The notes: a model not told the origin generated them from the sequence alone. Positions 37,328-49,068 are shown, counted from the first letter of the stretch. The stretch is 64,000 bases of DNA from Alteraurantiacibacter aquimixticola (GCF_004965515.1 NZ_SSHH01000004.1:216599-280598); one strand, 5' to 3'. Program-made: numbers and translations.

Positions 37328-38098
37328 ATGCTGACCACGCTCATTTCCTCGCTCATCTTCGCCCAGCTTGCCCTGCCGCCCACACTGGAGGAGGATCGGT
37401 TGCGCGCCTGCATGGATGAGGCGCGCAACGATCCGGCGCAGGCCATCCTCAACGTCTCGGACTGGATGGTGGGGACCAGCGGCCCGAGCGTCAGCGCACC
37501 GCAACAATGCCTCGGCTTTGCCTATATGAGCCTGCTACGCTGGGACGCGGCGCGCCAAGCCTTTACCGAAGCGCGCGATGCGCGGCTGGAGAGCGACAGC
37601 GCCGGGCGCGCGAGGTTGGGCGCGATGGCAGGCAATGCGGCGATTGCCGCGGAGCAGCATGGGCAGGCGCTGGTGCTGCTGCAAGCCGCCCAGGCCGATG
37701 CGACAGCGGTAGGGAATACCACTCTCGCCGGCAGCATCGCCTCGGACAGGGCACGCGCACTGGTCGGACTAGGACGCATGGCGGATGGCGCGAACGCGTT
37801 GGAAGAGGCGCGCAGCCTCGCGCCGCAGGATGCAAGCATCTGGCTGCTCTCGGCCACCCTCGCCCGGCGGATGGAGAATCTCGCCAACGCGCAGCAATGG
37901 ATCGAAACCGCCGCCGCGCTCGATCCGGGTAATCTCTCCATCGGCCTTGAGGCCGGTCTGGTCGCCGCGCTGGGCGGGTTCGACGATGCCGCGCGCAGCA
38001 GCTGGCAATCCGTGATAGACACCGCCCCGCGCACGCCAGAAGGGCAGACCGCGCGTTTCTATCTCGACCAGCTCGATGAGGAGCAGCTGCCGCAATGA
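37328..38098 (+). CDS. Exported TPR-repeat protein
   Basis: Encodes 256 residues with an N-terminal signal (MLTTLISSLIFAQLALP). Several tetratricopeptide-like helical pairs follow (CLGFAYMSLLRWDAARQAF; GNAAIAAEQHGQALVLLQAA; SATLARRMENLANAQQWI; VAALGGFDDAARSSWQSVI). It probably scaffolds protein interactions in the periplasm. The stop overlaps the start of the LLM oxidoreductase gene (ATGA), and it follows the hydrolase by 15 bases. Confidence 0.8.
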   Translation: MLTTLISSLIFAQLALPPTLEEDRLRACMDEARNDPAQAILNVSDWMVGTSGPSVSAPQQCLGFAYMSLLRWDAARQAFTEARDARLESDSAGRARLGAMAGNAAIAAEQHGQALVLLQAAQADATAVGNTTLAGSIASDRARALVGLGRMADGANALEEARSLAPQDASIWLLSATLARRMENLANAQQWIETAAALDPGNLSIGLEAGLVAALGGFDDAARSSWQSVIDTAPRTPEGQTARFYLDQLDEEQLPQ

Positions 38099-39099
38099 TC
38101 CCGCTTTCCGTCCTCGACCTTGTACCCATCCGCGAAGGCAAGGAGGTTTCGGACGCGCTCGCCGAAGCAGGGACGCTAGCGAAAGTGGCGGAGGAGGCGG
38201 GCTACAAGCGCCTCTGGGTGGCAGAGCACCACATGTCGCCCGGCATTGCCGGCGGCGCGACTTCGGTGGCGATATCCCACATCGGCCATTGCACCAGCAC
38301 GATCCGCATAGGCGCGGGCGGCATCATGCTGCCCAACCACAACCCCTTCGTGATTGCCGAGCAGTTCGGTACGCTGGACGCGCTCTTCCCCGGGCGCGTG
38401 GACCTCGGCCTCGGCCGCGCGCCGGGTGCCGCGCCGGTGCTCGCGCAGGCTTTGCGCAAGAATCTCGGCCAGGCAGCGGAATATTTCCCGCAGGACGTGG
38501 TCGAGCTGCGCGCCATGCTGACCGGCGATATCGAGCTGCCGATCACCGCCACGCCGGGGCTCGGTGCCAAGGTCGAACTATGGATGCTCGGCTCCAGCCT
38601 GTTCGGCGCGCAGCTCGCCGCGCGGCTGGGCATGCCCTATGCCTTCGCCAGTCATTTCGCGCCCGACCATCTCGACGCCGCGCTCTCCACCTATCGCAGC
38701 GAATTCCGCCCCTCCGACTATCTCGACAAGCCCCACGCCATGGCGGCGATGACGGTGATTTGCGCCGACAGCGACGGGGACGCAGTGCTGCTCGCCAGCT
38801 CGCAGGACCAGGCTTTTGTCCGCCTGCGCACCGGCGATCCGGGCAAGCTGCCGCCGCCCGTTGCGGGCTATCGCGAGACCCTCGACATGAGCGCGCAGGG
38901 CATGCTGGCACGGCTCGATGTCGCCCGCGCGGTCGGCTCCCCCGCCACGGTACGCGAGCGGATCGCGCGTTTCGTGGAGCGCACGCAGGCGGATGAGATC
39001 ATCGTCTCCGGCGCCACTTACGACCCCGCAGCGCGCCAGCAATCGCTGCGCCTGACCATGGAAGCGCTGGGAGCCGACCAACCTGCATCGGCAAAATAG
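38095..39099 (+). CDS. LLM-class flavin-dependent oxidoreductase
   Basis: Encodes 334 residues of the luciferase-like monooxygenase superfamily, in the single-protein MsnO8/YhbW-like branch. Marks are an N-terminal LSVLDLVPIREG, the flavin-site LWVAEHHMSPGIAGGATSV (about 40-58), and FGTLDALFPGRVDLGLGRAPG. The substrate is unknown; the family uses reduced flavin and oxygen. Translationally coupled to the TPR gene, which is surprising for an enzyme after an exported scaffold protein. Confidence 0.88.
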   Translation: MIPLSVLDLVPIREGKEVSDALAEAGTLAKVAEEAGYKRLWVAEHHMSPGIAGGATSVAISHIGHCTSTIRIGAGGIMLPNHNPFVIAEQFGTLDALFPGRVDLGLGRAPGAAPVLAQALRKNLGQAAEYFPQDVVELRAMLTGDIELPITATPGLGAKVELWMLGSSLFGAQLAARLGMPYAFASHFAPDHLDAALSTYRSEFRPSDYLDKPHAMAAMTVICADSDGDAVLLASSQDQAFVRLRTGDPGKLPPPVAGYRETLDMSAQGMLARLDVARAVGSPATVRERIARFVERTQADEIIVSGATYDPAARQQSLRLTMEALGADQPASAK

Positions 39100-39231
39100 T
39101 TTCAGTCTCTACCAGTTTTCGGGTGCGAAGCTTCCCGGCCCATTGTAGGGCTGCTGCGGAACAATACGGGCCAGGCCCGACTACTACTTTCAGACCTGCC
39201 CGCTAAATGGGCGACCAGGAGAGGTCCGAAT

Positions 39232-42200
39232 ATGGCAAAGGCGAAGGCAGCCGCGAAAAAACCCACCGGCAAGGCGAAGCACCTCGCGATTCTGCGCGAA
39301 CGTATCGCCGATTCGATCCTTCCTGGCGAGACCGGGCTGGAAGGCAAGGCGCTCGATGATGCGGCCTCCTTCCTGCTCGAAGCCGCGCAGAGCCGCGAGG
39401 ATGGCAAGCCCTCGATCCTGATCCGCACTTCGGCTGACGGCAAACGCATGACCCGTATCGCCGTGGTCAATCGCGACGTGCCGTTCCTCGTCGATTCGGT
39501 CAGCCGCGCGATTGCCGATAGCGGGCTGACGGTGGAACTGCTGGTCCACCCGATCCTCCCCGTCCGCCGCGACCCCAAGCGCAATCTCACCGACCTGCCG
39601 GACACCGCCGAAGCTGGCGAGAAGCGCGAGAGCTTCATCTATGTCGAGACCGAGCGCGTGGACGCCAAGCTGCGCCGCACGCTTGAGGCCGACCTTGCCG
39701 CCGCCATCGCCGATGTGCGCGCCGCCGTGGCGGACTGGCCGCAAATGCAGGCGCTGATGGAAAGGGATGCGGACAAGCTCTCCGATGCCGAAGGCGCCGC
39801 GCTGCTGCGCTGGCTGTGCGGCGGGATGATGACGCAGCTGGGCCATGTCACCCGCCATCGCGACGGCAAGCAGGCGGACCAGCTGGGCATCTGCCGCAAG
39901 AGCGCGCGCGAACTGCTCGCCGATGCCACGTGGGAGCGCGCCTTCGCATGGTTCGATGGCGCTGGTGGCAGGCCCGGCCGCGCGCCGCTGATCGTCAAGG
40001 CCAATCGCCTATCCAAGGTGCATCGCCGCGCCCCGCTCGACCTGTTCATCTTGCCGCTGATCGAGGATGGCCGCGTCGCCGCACTCTCCACCCATGTTGG
40101 CATCTGGACCAGCGCTGCACTTATGGCCGCGCCCGCCAATGTGCCGGTCCTGCGCCAGCAGCTGGAGGCGATCGGCGAGGAGCTCGATTTCGTGGCGGGC
40201 AGCCATGACCACAAGGCGCTGATCCATTCGCTGTCGGTTCTGCCGCACGATCTGATGATCAGCTTTTCCGAAAGCGACACTTTGCGCGTCGCCACCACCA
40301 TGATGGCGCTGATCGACCGGCCGCGTCCCCGCGTCGCCATGGTCGCCGCACCGCTCGAACGGCATATCTTCGCCTTCGTCTGGCTGCCGCGCGACATGCT
40401 CTCCACTGATGTGCGGCTGCAGATCGAGGGGCTGCTGGAACGCGAGACCGGTGCCAGCACACTCGACTGGAGCCTGATGGTCGAAGGCGGCAGCCTGGCA
40501 CTGCTGCGCTATGTGCTCGATGCCCGGCACAGCACCGGCGTGCCCGATGACAATGCGGTGGATGCGCATTTGCAGGACATGCTGCGCGGCTGGACCGATG
40601 CAGTCGAATCCGCCCTTGCGGAAAGCGAGGAACCGAGCCGGGCTGCGGCGCTCGCCTTGCGCCATGCCGGGAGCTTCCCGCCGGCCTATCGCTCCGCCTA
40701 CGGCCCTCTCGAGGCCGCGCGCGATATCGAGCGGCTGCGCCATCTCTCCCCCGAAGACGGGCACGAACTGGGCCGCGATGCGCGCCTCTATCGCCATGCG
40801 GCCGATGCCGAGGACCGGCTGCGGCTGAAAGTCTACCAGGCGAGCGGCGCCCTTCCGCTGTCCGATGCCGTGCCCGCGCTCGAACATTTCGGTTTTCGCG
40901 TGCTGTCCGAAATCCCCACAGAGCTGGCGGGCGAGGACATCGGCACGATCCACGATTTCCTGCTCGGCATGCCGCCGGGCGAGGACAGCGCCCCTCTGCT
41001 CGAACGCTCCGAAGCGATCGAGCAGGCGATCTGCGGCGTCCTCAATGCAAGGGCAGAGAACGACGTCTTCAACCGGCTGGTGATCTCTACCGGCATTTCC
41101 GCGCAGGAGGCCGAGTGGCTGCGCGCCTTCTACCGCTATTTGCGGCAGGCCAATATCGCCTTCACCATCTACACGGTGGTCGATGCGCTGGCGGCGGCGC
41201 CGGAAGTGACGCGCGCGATTATCGAGCTGTTCCGTACGCGCCACGATCCGGCCTTCAAGGGCGATCGCGAGAAAGCAACGGCAGCGGCGGAGGAGGCCAT
41301 TCGCGTCGGCCTCGCCAATGTCAACGCGATCAATGACGATCGCATCCTGCGCCTCTACTGGCAGACCATCGCGGCAATCCTGCGCACCAATGTCTTCGCC
41401 CCGGCTGCGGCAGAGGCGCTCGCCTTCAAGATCGATTCCGCGCTGGTCCCCGGCCTGCCCAAGCCGGTGCCGTGGCGCGAGATCTTCGTCTATTCGCGCC
41501 GGGTGGAGGGAATCCATCTGCGCGCAGGCCCTGTCGCGCGCGGCGGCATCCGCTGGTCGGACCGGCGCGACGACTTCCGCACCGAAATCCTCGGCCTGAT
41601 GAAGGCGCAGCGGGTGAAGAACGCAGTGATCGTGCCTACTGGCGCGAAGGGCGGCTTCTTTCCCAAGCAGCTGCCCAATCCCGCGCTGGACCGAGATGCG
41701 TGGTTCACCGAGGGGCGCGAGAGCTACAAGGTCTTCATCCGTACGCTGCTGTCGGTCACCGACAATCTGGTCGACGACAAGGTCGTCCATCCCGAAAACG
41801 TGGTGATCCACGATGGCGAGGACCCCTATTTCGTGGTCGCCGCCGACAAGGGCACGGCGACCTTCTCCGACACCGCCAATGCCATAGCCATCGAGCATGA
41901 CTTCTGGCTGGGCGATGCTTTCGCCTCTGGCGGCTCCAACGGATACGACCACAAGGCCATGGGCATCACCGCGCGCGGCGCGTGGATCTCCGTCCAGCGC
42001 CACTTCCTCGAAATGGGCGTGGACGTGCAGAAAGAGCCGGTCGAGGTCGTCGGTTGTGGCGACATGTCGGGCGACGTGTTCGGCAACGGCATGCTGCTGT
42101 CGAAAGCGATCAAGCTCGTGGCCGCATTCGATCATCGCCACATCTTCATCGATCCCGATCCCGATCCGGCGGCGAGCTGGAAGGAGAGGAAGCGCCTGTT

Positions 42201-43947
42201 CGACCTGCCGCGCAGCAATTGGGCGGAATATGACGACAGCCTTCTGTCCAAGGGCGGCGGCATCTTCCCGCGCAGCATGAAGCGCATCCCGCTCTCCGCG
42301 CAGGCGCGCAAGGTTCTGGGCGTTGAGGACAAGGAACTCGATCCCGACAGCCTGATCTCGGCGATCCTCAAGGCGCCCGTCGGCCTCGTCTGGTTCGGCG
42401 GCATCGGCACCTATATCAAGGCGGAGAGTGAGACCAATGCGCAGGTCGGCGACCCCGCCAATGACAGCCTGCGGGTGAACGCCCATGAGGTCCGCGCCAA
42501 GGTGATTGGCGAAGGCGCGAATCTGGGCGCGACGCAAGCGGGGCGCATCGAATTCGCCCTGCGCGGTGCCGAGGGTATCGGCGGGCGCATCAATACCGAC
42601 TTCATCGACAATTCCGCCGGTGTCGATTGCTCCGACAATGAAGTGAACATCAAGATCGCGCTGGCCCCGGCGCGCAAGGCCGGCCGCCTGTCCGAAGCGA
42701 AGCGCAATGTGCTGCTGGAGGATATGACCGAGGCGGTGGCCGAACTGGTGCTGGAGGACAATCGCCTGCAAGCGCTCGCGCTGTCCATCGCGCAACAGGG
42801 CGGCGCCAATGCCATGGGCGCGCAGCTGCGCCTGATCGAGGCGCTGGAGGAGATGGGCGAGCTCGACCGCAAGACCGAAGGCCTCGCGGGCAGCGATGTC
42901 CTCTCGCGCCGCGCGGCGGACGGGCACGGGCTGACAAGGCCCGAGCTCGCCGTGCTGCTCTCCAGCACCAAGCTGGTGTTGCAGGATGCGGTGGAGAAAA
43001 GCGGCCTGGCGGCTGACAAGGCCGCCGAAGCGCTGGTGCTCGACGATTTCCCGCCACAGCTGCAGGAAAAATTCGCCCCTGCCCTGCTCGACCATCGCCT
43101 GCGGACCGAGATCGTCGGCACGGTGGTCGCCAATCGCATCGTCAACCGCATGGGCATGGTCCATCCTTTCGAACTGGCAGAGGAAGAAGGCGCCGGGCTC
43201 GACCGCGTGGGTTGCGCCTTCGTCTCGGCCTGCAATTTGCTGGGCATGGAGGCGCTGTGGGATTCGGTCGACGCCACCGCGATGAGCGAGGAGGCGCGCC
43301 TTGCCCTGTTCAGCCATGCGGCGCAGGCGCTGCGCAGCCATATGGCGGACCTGCTTCGCGCTGGTGGTTGCGGCATCGGCCCGGCCAAGCTGAAGGCGGA
43401 TATCGGTCCGCTGGTGGATGCACTGTCCGACCAGGCCGAGGGGCTGCTGGGCCTCGAAGCGCGTAGCCACGTCGCCGCCATTGCAGAGGAGCTGGAAAGC
43501 AAGGGTGCCCCGGCCAAGCTGGCGCAGGGGGTTGCCCGGCTCTACGCGCTCGACGGCGCGATCGGCCTCGCCATGCTGGCGCGCGACAGCAAGGTAGCGC
43601 CGCTCGATCTCGTCAACGCCTTCGTCGCGCTGGGATCGCTTCTCGGCCTCGACTGGGCGCAGGCGCGCGCGGCGGTAATGACGCCGTCCGATCCGTGGGA
43701 GCGGCTGCTGGTGGCGGGCCTCGCGCGCGATTTCCAGCAGATGCGTTTCGATTTCCTGCGCCATCTTTCGGGCGGGCGTTCGGCCAAATCGCCGCTCGAT
43801 ACGCGCATCGACAATTGGGCGCAGGACCACGAAGCCGCGATTGCACAGTTCCGCCGCGTGATCGCCCGCGCGCAGGCGAGTGCCCCGGTTTCGTCCGCCG
43901 TGCTGGCGCAGATCGCCAGCCAGGCGCGCAACCTGCTGCAACGCTGA
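39232..43947 (+). CDS. gdhB: NAD-specific glutamate dehydrogenase, 180-kDa class
   Basis: Encodes 1571 residues, the usual size for the L_180 class. N-terminal ACT-like regulatory domains are followed by the catalytic core near residue 770 ([32 protein letters not shown] with the catalytic Lys), the NAD domain ([38 protein letters not shown]) and a helical C-terminus. It deaminates glutamate to 2-oxoglutarate and ammonia. A good Shine-Dalgarno (AGGAGAGG) precedes the ATG. It has a 132-base upstream region, so it is likely monocistronic. Confidence 0.97.
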   Translation: MAKAKAAAKKPTGKAKHLAILRERIADSILPGETGLEGKALDDAASFLLEAAQSREDGKPSILIRTSADGKRMTRIAVVNRDVPFLVDSVSRAIADSGLTVELLVHPILPVRRDPKRNLTDLPDTAEAGEKRESFIYVETERVDAKLRRTLEADLAAAIADVRAAVADWPQMQALMERDADKLSDAEGAALLRWLCGGMMTQLGHVTRHRDGKQADQLGICRKSARELLADATWERAFAWFDGAGGRPGRAPLIVKANRLSKVHRRAPLDLFILPLIEDGRVAALSTHVGIWTSAALMAAPANVPVLRQQLEAIGEELDFVAGSHDHKALIHSLSVLPHDLMISFSESDTLRVATTMMALIDRPRPRVAMVAAPLERHIFAFVWLPRDMLSTDVRLQIEGLLERETGASTLDWSLMVEGGSLALLRYVLDARHSTGVPDDNAVDAHLQDMLRGWTDAVESALAESEEPSRAAALALRHAGSFPPAYRSAYGPLEAARDIERLRHLSPEDGHELGRDARLYRHAADAEDRLRLKVYQASGALPLSDAVPALEHFGFRVLSEIPTELAGEDIGTIHDFLLGMPPGEDSAPLLERSEAIEQAICGVLNARAENDVFNRLVISTGISAQEAEWLRAFYRYLRQANIAFTIYTVVDALAAAPEVTRAIIELFRTRHDPAFKGDREKATAAAEEAIRVGLANVNAINDDRILRLYWQTIAAILRTNVFAPAAAEALAFKIDSALVPGLPKPVPWREIFVYSRRVEGIHLRAGPVARGGIRWSDRRDDFRTEILGLMKAQRVKNAVIVPTGAKGGFFPKQLPNPALDRDAWFTEGRESYKVFIRTLLSVTDNLVDDKVVHPENVVIHDGEDPYFVVAADKGTATFSDTANAIAIEHDFWLGDAFASGGSNGYDHKAMGITARGAWISVQRHFLEMGVDVQKEPVEVVGCGDMSGDVFGNGMLLSKAIKLVAAFDHRHIFIDPDPDPAASWKERKRLFDLPRSNWAEYDDSLLSKGGGIFPRSMKRIPLSAQARKVLGVEDKELDPDSLISAILKAPVGLVWFGGIGTYIKAESETNAQVGDPANDSLRVNAHEVRAKVIGEGANLGATQAGRIEFALRGAEGIGGRINTDFIDNSAGVDCSDNEVNIKIALAPARKAGRLSEAKRNVLLEDMTEAVAELVLEDNRLQALALSIAQQGGANAMGAQLRLIEALEEMGELDRKTEGLAGSDVLSRRAADGHGLTRPELAVLLSSTKLVLQDAVEKSGLAADKAAEALVLDDFPPQLQEKFAPALLDHRLRTEIVGTVVANRIVNRMGMVHPFELAEEEGAGLDRVGCAFVSACNLLGMEALWDSVDATAMSEEARLALFSHAAQALRSHMADLLRAGGCGIGPAKLKADIGPLVDALSDQAEGLLGLEARSHVAAIAEELESKGAPAKLAQGVARLYALDGAIGLAMLARDSKVAPLDLVNAFVALGSLLGLDWAQARAAVMTPSDPWERLLVAGLARDFQQMRFDFLRHLSGGRSAKSPLDTRIDNWAQDHEAAIAQFRRVIARAQASAPVSSAVLAQIASQARNLLQR

Positions 43948-43999
43948 ACCCGTCGCTGCCCGCTTGACGCACGCGGCGGAAACCGCAAACCCTGCCTGT

Positions 44000-45226
44000 A
44001 TGGATAATGCCGACGTAGTAATCGTAGGAACCGGCCATGGCGGCGCCCAAGCTGCCATCGCCTTGCGCCAGAACGGGTTTGAGGGATCGATCCTGATGAT
44101 CGGGCGCGACAAGGCGCCGCCCTATGAACGCCCGCCGCTGTCGAAGGAATATCTCGCCGGGGACAAACCGTTCGAGCGGCTGCTGATCCGCCCCGAGAAG
44201 TTCTGGCCGGAGAAGCAGATCGAGCTGATGCTGGGCACCACGGTGCGTGCAATCGACCCTATGGCGAAGGAAATCACGCTCAGCGGCGACAAGAAGGTCG
44301 GCTACGGCACGCTGATCTGGGCGGCAGGTGGCGATGCGCGGCGGCTCGATTGCCCGGGTGCGCACCTCAATGGCATCCACGCCGTCCGCCACAAGCCCGA
44401 TGTCGATGCCATGGTCGCCGACCTGCAGAGCGGGGCGAAGCGCGTGGTGGTTGTCGGCGGCGGCTATATCGGCCTGGAGGCAGCAGCCGTCCTCACCAAG
44501 TTCGATTGCAAGGTCACCCTGATCGAATCGCTGGACCGGGTGCTGGCGCGCGTCGCGGGCGAGGACCTCTCGCGCTTTTTCGAGGCAGAGCATCGCCGCC
44601 ATGGCGTGGAAATCAGGCTCGAGGCATCGGTCGAGAGCATAATCGGCGATGGCGACCGGGTGCAGGCGGTGAAGCTGGCCAGCGGCGAGGAAATCCCGTG
44701 CGACATGGTGGTGGCCGGCATCGGCATCGTCCCCGCCGTGGGCCCGCTGATCGCGGCGGGCGCCGCCGGTGCCGATGGCGTGGACGTGGACGAATATTGC
44801 CGCACCAGCCTGGAGGACGTCTATGCCGTGGGCGATTGCGCCGCCCATGCGAACACCTATGCCCATGGCGCGGTGATCAGGCTGGAAAGCGTGCAGAACG
44901 CGCATGACATGGCGACCACCGCGGCCAAGGCGATTTGCGGCGATCCGCAGCGCTATGACGCGCTGCCGTGGTTCTGGTCCAACCAGTATGACATCAAGCT
45001 GCAGACCGCTGGCCTCAGCCACGGGCATGACACCACCGTGTTGCGCGGCGATCCGGCGGAGCGGAGCTTCTCGGTGATCTACTTGCGCGACGGGAAAGTG
45101 ATCGCGGTCGACGCGGTCAATCGCACCAAGGATTACGTGCAGGGCTCCAAGCTGGTGAAGGCGCGCGCGGAAGTCGATCCCGAAGCGCTGATGGATGCGG
45201 AAACGCCGCTCAAGGAATTACTGTAA
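44000..45226 (+). CDS. Ferredoxin/rubredoxin reductase-like FAD oxidoreductase
   Basis: Encodes 408 residues. An N-terminal FAD Rossmann motif ([17 protein letters not shown]), an NAD Rossmann motif ([17 protein letters not shown], near residue 150), the FAD-pyrophosphate GDCAAH and a reductase C-terminal domain ([17 protein letters not shown]) fit the putidaredoxin reductase type. It passes electrons from NADH to an iron-sulfur protein, perhaps serving the P450 at 61.9 kb, but the partner is not in the window. Its 3' end overlaps queG by 17 bases on the opposite strand. Confidence 0.88.
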   Translation: MDNADVVIVGTGHGGAQAAIALRQNGFEGSILMIGRDKAPPYERPPLSKEYLAGDKPFERLLIRPEKFWPEKQIELMLGTTVRAIDPMAKEITLSGDKKVGYGTLIWAAGGDARRLDCPGAHLNGIHAVRHKPDVDAMVADLQSGAKRVVVVGGGYIGLEAAAVLTKFDCKVTLIESLDRVLARVAGEDLSRFFEAEHRRHGVEIRLEASVESIIGDGDRVQAVKLASGEEIPCDMVVAGIGIVPAVGPLIAAGAAGADGVDVDEYCRTSLEDVYAVGDCAAHANTYAHGAVIRLESVQNAHDMATTAAKAICGDPQRYDALPWFWSNQYDIKLQTAGLSHGHDTTVLRGDPAERSFSVIYLRDGKVIAVDAVNRTKDYVQGSKLVKARAEVDPEALMDAETPLKELL

Positions 45227-46283
45227 GCTTTGTGGCAGCCCAGCCTGCCGCTTCGGCCACCACTCCATCCTCGTCATTCGCCAGCGCGCTGACAGCAGGC
45301 AGAAGCTCCGCATTGCCGCTATTGCCCGCCGCGATCAGGCAATTGCGGACAAAGCGGTCCCGCCCGATCCGCTTGATCGGAGAGCCGGAGAATTTCGTCC
45401 GGAAGCCCGCATCGTCGAGCGCGAGGAGTTCGGCCAGATTCGGCTCGACCAGCTCCTCCCGCGCCACGAATGCTTGGTGCCGCGCGGCGGTATCGGCAAA
45501 CTTGTTCCAGGGGCAGACGGCGAGGCAATCGTCGCAGCCATAGATGCGGTTGCCCATCCCCTCGCGGAATTCCTCCGGGATCGGTCCCTTGTGCTCGATC
45601 GTGAGGTAGGAAATGCAGCGCCGCGCATCGAGCTGGTAGGGGCGCGGGAAGGCGTTTGTCGGGCAGGCATCCTGGCAGGCGCGGCACGATCCGCAGCGAT
45701 CGTCATGCGGCTCGTCAGGCACGAAGGGCAGCGTGCAGTAGATCGCACCGAGGAACAACCAGCTCCCATGTTCGCGGCTGACGAGATTGGTGTGCTTGCC
45801 CTGCCAGCCAATCCCCGCCGACTCTCCCAGCGGCTTTTCCATCACCGGCGCGGTATCGACGAAGACCTTGAGCGCGACTTCCAGCCCCATGCCCTCCGCT
45901 TCCGCCACCAGCCAGCGGGCGAGCGCCTTCTCCGCCTTCTTCACTACGTCGTGATAATCGCGGCCCTGCGCATAGACCGATATGCGCGCTTTCTCTGCAT
46001 CGCCTTCCAGAGCCAGCGGATCGCCATCGGGGGCATAGGACATGCCGAGCGCAATGACGCTCTGCGCCTCGGGCCACATGCTTTGCGGGCCCTGCCGCAC
46101 ATCGGCGCGGTCCTGCATCCAGCCCATCGTGGCGTGGAAGCCCGCGCCCAGCCAGTCATGCAGGCGCTCAGCGCGCAGCGGATCGTCCTCAGCCGGGGCG
46201 AAGCCGACGCACGCAAAGCCCAGCTCCGCCGCCTTGGCGCGCAAACCGTCCTGCAGTGTTGCGATTGAGGCGTCCTTAACCAA
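45210..46283 (-). CDS. queG: Epoxyqueuosine reductase
   Basis: Encodes 357 residues starting with TTG at 46283. Two [4Fe-4S] sites are clear: [12 protein letters not shown] and [13 protein letters not shown]. The cobalamin-binding N-terminal part includes [13 protein letters not shown] and [20 protein letters not shown], the family signature. It reduces epoxyqueuosine to queuosine in tRNA. Divergent from the ABC exporter; convergent overlap with the flavoprotein gene at its 3' end. Confidence 0.95.
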   Translation of the reverse strand: MVKDASIATLQDGLRAKAAELGFACVGFAPAEDDPLRAERLHDWLGAGFHATMGWMQDRADVRQGPQSMWPEAQSVIALGMSYAPDGDPLALEGDAEKARISVYAQGRDYHDVVKKAEKALARWLVAEAEGMGLEVALKVFVDTAPVMEKPLGESAGIGWQGKHTNLVSREHGSWLFLGAIYCTLPFVPDEPHDDRCGSCRACQDACPTNAFPRPYQLDARRCISYLTIEHKGPIPEEFREGMGNRIYGCDDCLAVCPWNKFADTAARHQAFVAREELVEPNLAELLALDDAGFRTKFSGSPIKRIGRDRFVRNCLIAAGNSGNAELLPAVSALANDEDGVVAEAAGWAATKLTVIP

Positions 46284-46321
46284 AATCGATCTTGCCCGTG
46301 TTCATTCTTGGCATGTAACCG

Positions 46322-47296
46322 GTGACGATGGACATTGCGACATCCGACACTGCAGTCGACACCGAACTCGCCATTGAGGCGCGCGGCCTCGTCAAACGCT
46401 TCGACGATACTTTGGCGGTGGACGGCGTGGACCTGCTGGTCCCGCGCGGATCGATCACCGGCATCCTCGGCCCCAATGGCGCGGGCAAGACGACCACTTT
46501 GCGCATGATGCTGGGCATTATCGATCCCGATGAAGGCATGCGGCGCGTGCTGGGGCATGACGATCCCAAGGATATCGCGCGGCTGATCGGATATTTGCCC
46601 GAGGAGCGCGGCCTCTATCCCGCGATGAAGGCGACCGATGCGATCGGCTTCATGGGCGCATTGCGCGGCCTGCCGCTCCCCGAGGGGCGCGAGCGCGGGC
46701 GCAAGCTGCTTGAAGACCACGGCCTGGGCCATGCGGCGGACAAGCAGATCCGCCAGCTCTCCAAGGGCATGGCGCAGATCGTCCAGCTGCTCGGCACGCT
46801 GGTGCACGATCCGCAGCTGGTGGTACTGGACGAGCCGTTCTCCGGCCTCGATGCGATCAACCAGGGCAAGCTGGAAGTGCTGATTCGCGGGCTGGCCGAC
46901 AAAGGTGTGACGGTGATCTTCTCCACCCATGTCATCGCCCATGCAGAGCGGCTGTGCGAAGGCATTGCCATCATCGCCGGCGGCAAGGTGCCTTTCGCCG
47001 GCCGCGTGGACGAGGCGCGCGACCGCATACCCGCACAGGTACGGCTGGAAACGAGCGCACAGGACGGCCCGTGGATGGCGGCTCTTCCCGAAAGCCGCCG
47101 CAAGGTCGGCAAGTTCTGGTACTTCCCGCTGCCCGACACAGGGATAGAGCCGCTGCTGCGCGCGCTGATCGACGGTAATGCCGGTATCCAGTCGCTCAGC
47201 ATCGAACGCGCCGGGCTGCACGATGCCTTCGTCGCCATTGCGGGTGAGGCGGCCGCCGCCGACCTTGTCACCAGCCCGGAAGGGGAGGAAGCGTGA
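46322..47296 (+). CDS. ABC transporter ATP-binding protein
   Basis: Encodes 324 residues starting at GTG 46322, or at ATG 46328. The nucleotide-binding domain has Walker A GPNGAGKTT, Q-loop region GYLPEERGLYP, ABC signature LSKGMAQIV and Walker B LVVLDEPFSGLD. A C-terminal DUF4162-like extension follows, as in NatA/CcmA-type exporters. It works with the permease whose start overlaps its stop. Substrate unknown. Confidence 0.92.
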   Translation: MTMDIATSDTAVDTELAIEARGLVKRFDDTLAVDGVDLLVPRGSITGILGPNGAGKTTTLRMMLGIIDPDEGMRRVLGHDDPKDIARLIGYLPEERGLYPAMKATDAIGFMGALRGLPLPEGRERGRKLLEDHGLGHAADKQIRQLSKGMAQIVQLLGTLVHDPQLVVLDEPFSGLDAINQGKLEVLIRGLADKGVTVIFSTHVIAHAERLCEGIAIIAGGKVPFAGRVDEARDRIPAQVRLETSAQDGPWMAALPESRRKVGKFWYFPLPDTGIEPLLRALIDGNAGIQSLSIERAGLHDAFVAIAGEAAAADLVTSPEGEEA

Positions 47297-48549
47297 TGCA
47301 GGGGACTACTACCGCAGGCCGCCTGTCGCTGTGGCGCGCCGCCTTCGTGGTGGCACGGCGCGATTTCACCGCGATCCTGTTCAGCCGCGCCTTCATCTTC
47401 TTCCTGCTCGGCCCGCTCTTCCCCGTCGCCGTGGCGGCGCTGGCCGGCGGAGTGGGCGCACAGGTGCAGAGCGAGGCGATGGCCGCCGATGTCGGCATTG
47501 CCATGCCCGCGGACGACCTCGATGCCATGATGGCCGCGCGCGACGAACTGGCTGAGAAGGTCGGCCCCGCCATCCCGCCTTTCGTCGCTCTCGAACGCTT
47601 GCAACCGGGCGAGAGCTTCGATGCCGAGGAGCTGCTGTCGAGCGGCGAGGGACGCTTCGCTGCCGTCGTGACGGGCACGGTGCAAGAGCCGCAGCTGACC
47701 GCACCCGAAGCCAATCTCGCGCGCTGGCAGGGCACCGTCTCGCTGATCGCTGCCAAGGCCGCCAGCCGCGAGGCGACGGCCTATCCGCCGGTGACCACCC
47801 ACCCGGTCGCCACCAGCGGGGCGAGCGAGAATCGCGGCCGCTTCCAGACCGCGCAGGCCGGGCAATTGCTGCTGTTCCTGCTGATCATGCTGCTGGCCTC
47901 CATGGTGCTCTCCAACCTCGTCGAGGAGAAGGGCAACAAGATCATCGAGATCCTTGCCGCCGCGATCCCGATGGATGCGGTGTTCGTGGGCAAGCTCTTC
48001 GCCATGCTCGCCATTTCGCTGGTGGGCATCGCGGTATGGGGCTCGGTCGGCACCGGCCTGCTGCTTGCGGGCGGGCGCTCGCTGTCCGAATTCGCCAATC
48101 CGGGCGTGGGCTGGCCGATGTTCTTCGCGCTTGGCGCGGTCTATTTCGGCATGGGCTATTTGCTGCTCGGCTCGATCTTCCTTGCCGTCGGCTCGATGGC
48201 GACGACGGTGCGCGAGGTGCAGACTTTGGCCATGCCGGTGACCATGGCGCAGGTGCTGGTGTTTTTCCTTGCCAGCCTGGCTGTAACCAGGACGGGGGAA
48301 TGGTTCGAATACCTCGCCATAGCCTTTCCGCTCAGTTCCCCCTTCGCCATGCTGGCGCGGGCCGCGGTGGACGAGGCGCTGTGGCCGCATTTGCTGGCGC
48401 TTGTCTGGCAGGCGGTCTGTGTGGCCGTGTTCATCCGTGCCGGAGCGTCACTGTTTCGCAGGAAGGTGATGAAGTCAGGTCCGCAAGGCGCCGCCAGGTC
48501 GCGCGGTCTCGGCAGCCTGATCAGGGGAACGTTCAGGATCGGTTCGTAG
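47296..48549 (+). CDS. ABC-2 type permease (NatB-like)
   Basis: About 417 residues. An N-terminal helix (FSRAFIFFLLGPLFPVAVAAL) and a large extracytoplasmic loop (about 45-180) precede five C-terminal helices. Typical markers are LLFLLIMLLASMVLSNLVEEKGNKIIEIL. It belongs to the ABC-2 family that exports sodium, drugs or lipids with a NatA-type ATPase. The start at 47296 overlaps the upstream stop (TGATG); GTG 47293 is an alternative. Confidence 0.9.
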   Translation: MQGTTTAGRLSLWRAAFVVARRDFTAILFSRAFIFFLLGPLFPVAVAALAGGVGAQVQSEAMAADVGIAMPADDLDAMMAARDELAEKVGPAIPPFVALERLQPGESFDAEELLSSGEGRFAAVVTGTVQEPQLTAPEANLARWQGTVSLIAAKAASREATAYPPVTTHPVATSGASENRGRFQTAQAGQLLLFLLIMLLASMVLSNLVEEKGNKIIEILAAAIPMDAVFVGKLFAMLAISLVGIAVWGSVGTGLLLAGGRSLSEFANPGVGWPMFFALGAVYFGMGYLLLGSIFLAVGSMATTVREVQTLAMPVTMAQVLVFFLASLAVTRTGEWFEYLAIAFPLSSPFAMLARAAVDEALWPHLLALVWQAVCVAVFIRAGASLFRRKVMKSGPQGAARSRGLGSLIRGTFRIGS

Positions 48550-48570
48550 TTGGTCGCACAGGAGAGTGAC

Positions 48571-49068
48571 ATGAGCGAACATGATTGCGATCGCCGCAAG
48601 GCGCTGGTCTGGCTGGGGGCGGGCGTGGCCCTGCCCGCTTTGGCCGCATGCGGGTCCTCCCCCGCCCAGGCGCAGAACTTCCGCATCAATTATACCGAAG
48701 CCGAATGGCGCCGCCGCCTGACCTCAGAGGAATTCCGCATCCTGCGCCAGGAAGGCACCGAGCGCGCCTTCACCTCGCCGCTCAATGACGAGAAGCGCGC
48801 GGGCACTTTCGTCTGCGCGGGCTGCGCGAACGAGCTTTACGCCTCCAGCACGAAGTATGACAGCCGCACCGGCTGGCCCAGCTTCTGGCAGCCGATCGAC
48901 AACGGCGCGGTGGGCTATTCAACCGATTACAAACTCGGCTATCCGCGCCGCGAAGTGCATTGCGCCGACTGCGGCGGGCATCTGGGCCATGTCTTCGATG
49001 ACGGTCCGCCGCCCACCGGCAAGCGGCATTGCATCAACGGCGTGGCGATGGATTTCCGGCCCGCTTAG
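48571..49068 (+). CDS. msrB: Peptide-methionine (R)-S-oxide reductase, Tat/lipoprotein form
   Basis: Encodes 165 residues. The N-terminus has a twin-arginine motif (DRRKALVWLG), a hydrophobic stretch and LPALAAC, so it may be a Tat-exported lipoprotein. The MsrB domain has the two zinc-binding CxxC pairs (CAGC, CADC) and the catalytic Cys154 in RHCINGVAMDF. It repairs oxidised methionine, here probably in the periplasm. It is 22 bases after the ABC permease gene. Its stop overlaps the convergent membrane-protein gene by four bases. Confidence 0.92.
   Translation: MSEHDCDRRKALVWLGAGVALPALAACGSSPAQAQNFRINYTEAEWRRRLTSEEFRILRQEGTERAFTSPLNDEKRAGTFVCAGCANELYASSTKYDSRTGWPSFWQPIDNGAVGYSTDYKLGYPRREVHCADCGGHLGHVFDDGPPPTGKRHCINGVAMDFRPA

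Noticed and set aside
40009-44112. A 1367-codon open frame on the minus strand opposite the glutamate dehydrogenase gene
   Set aside because: It is an antisense shadow of a high-GC gene; the plus strand encodes a complete, motif-verified GDH-180 and the antisense product has no recognisable domain.
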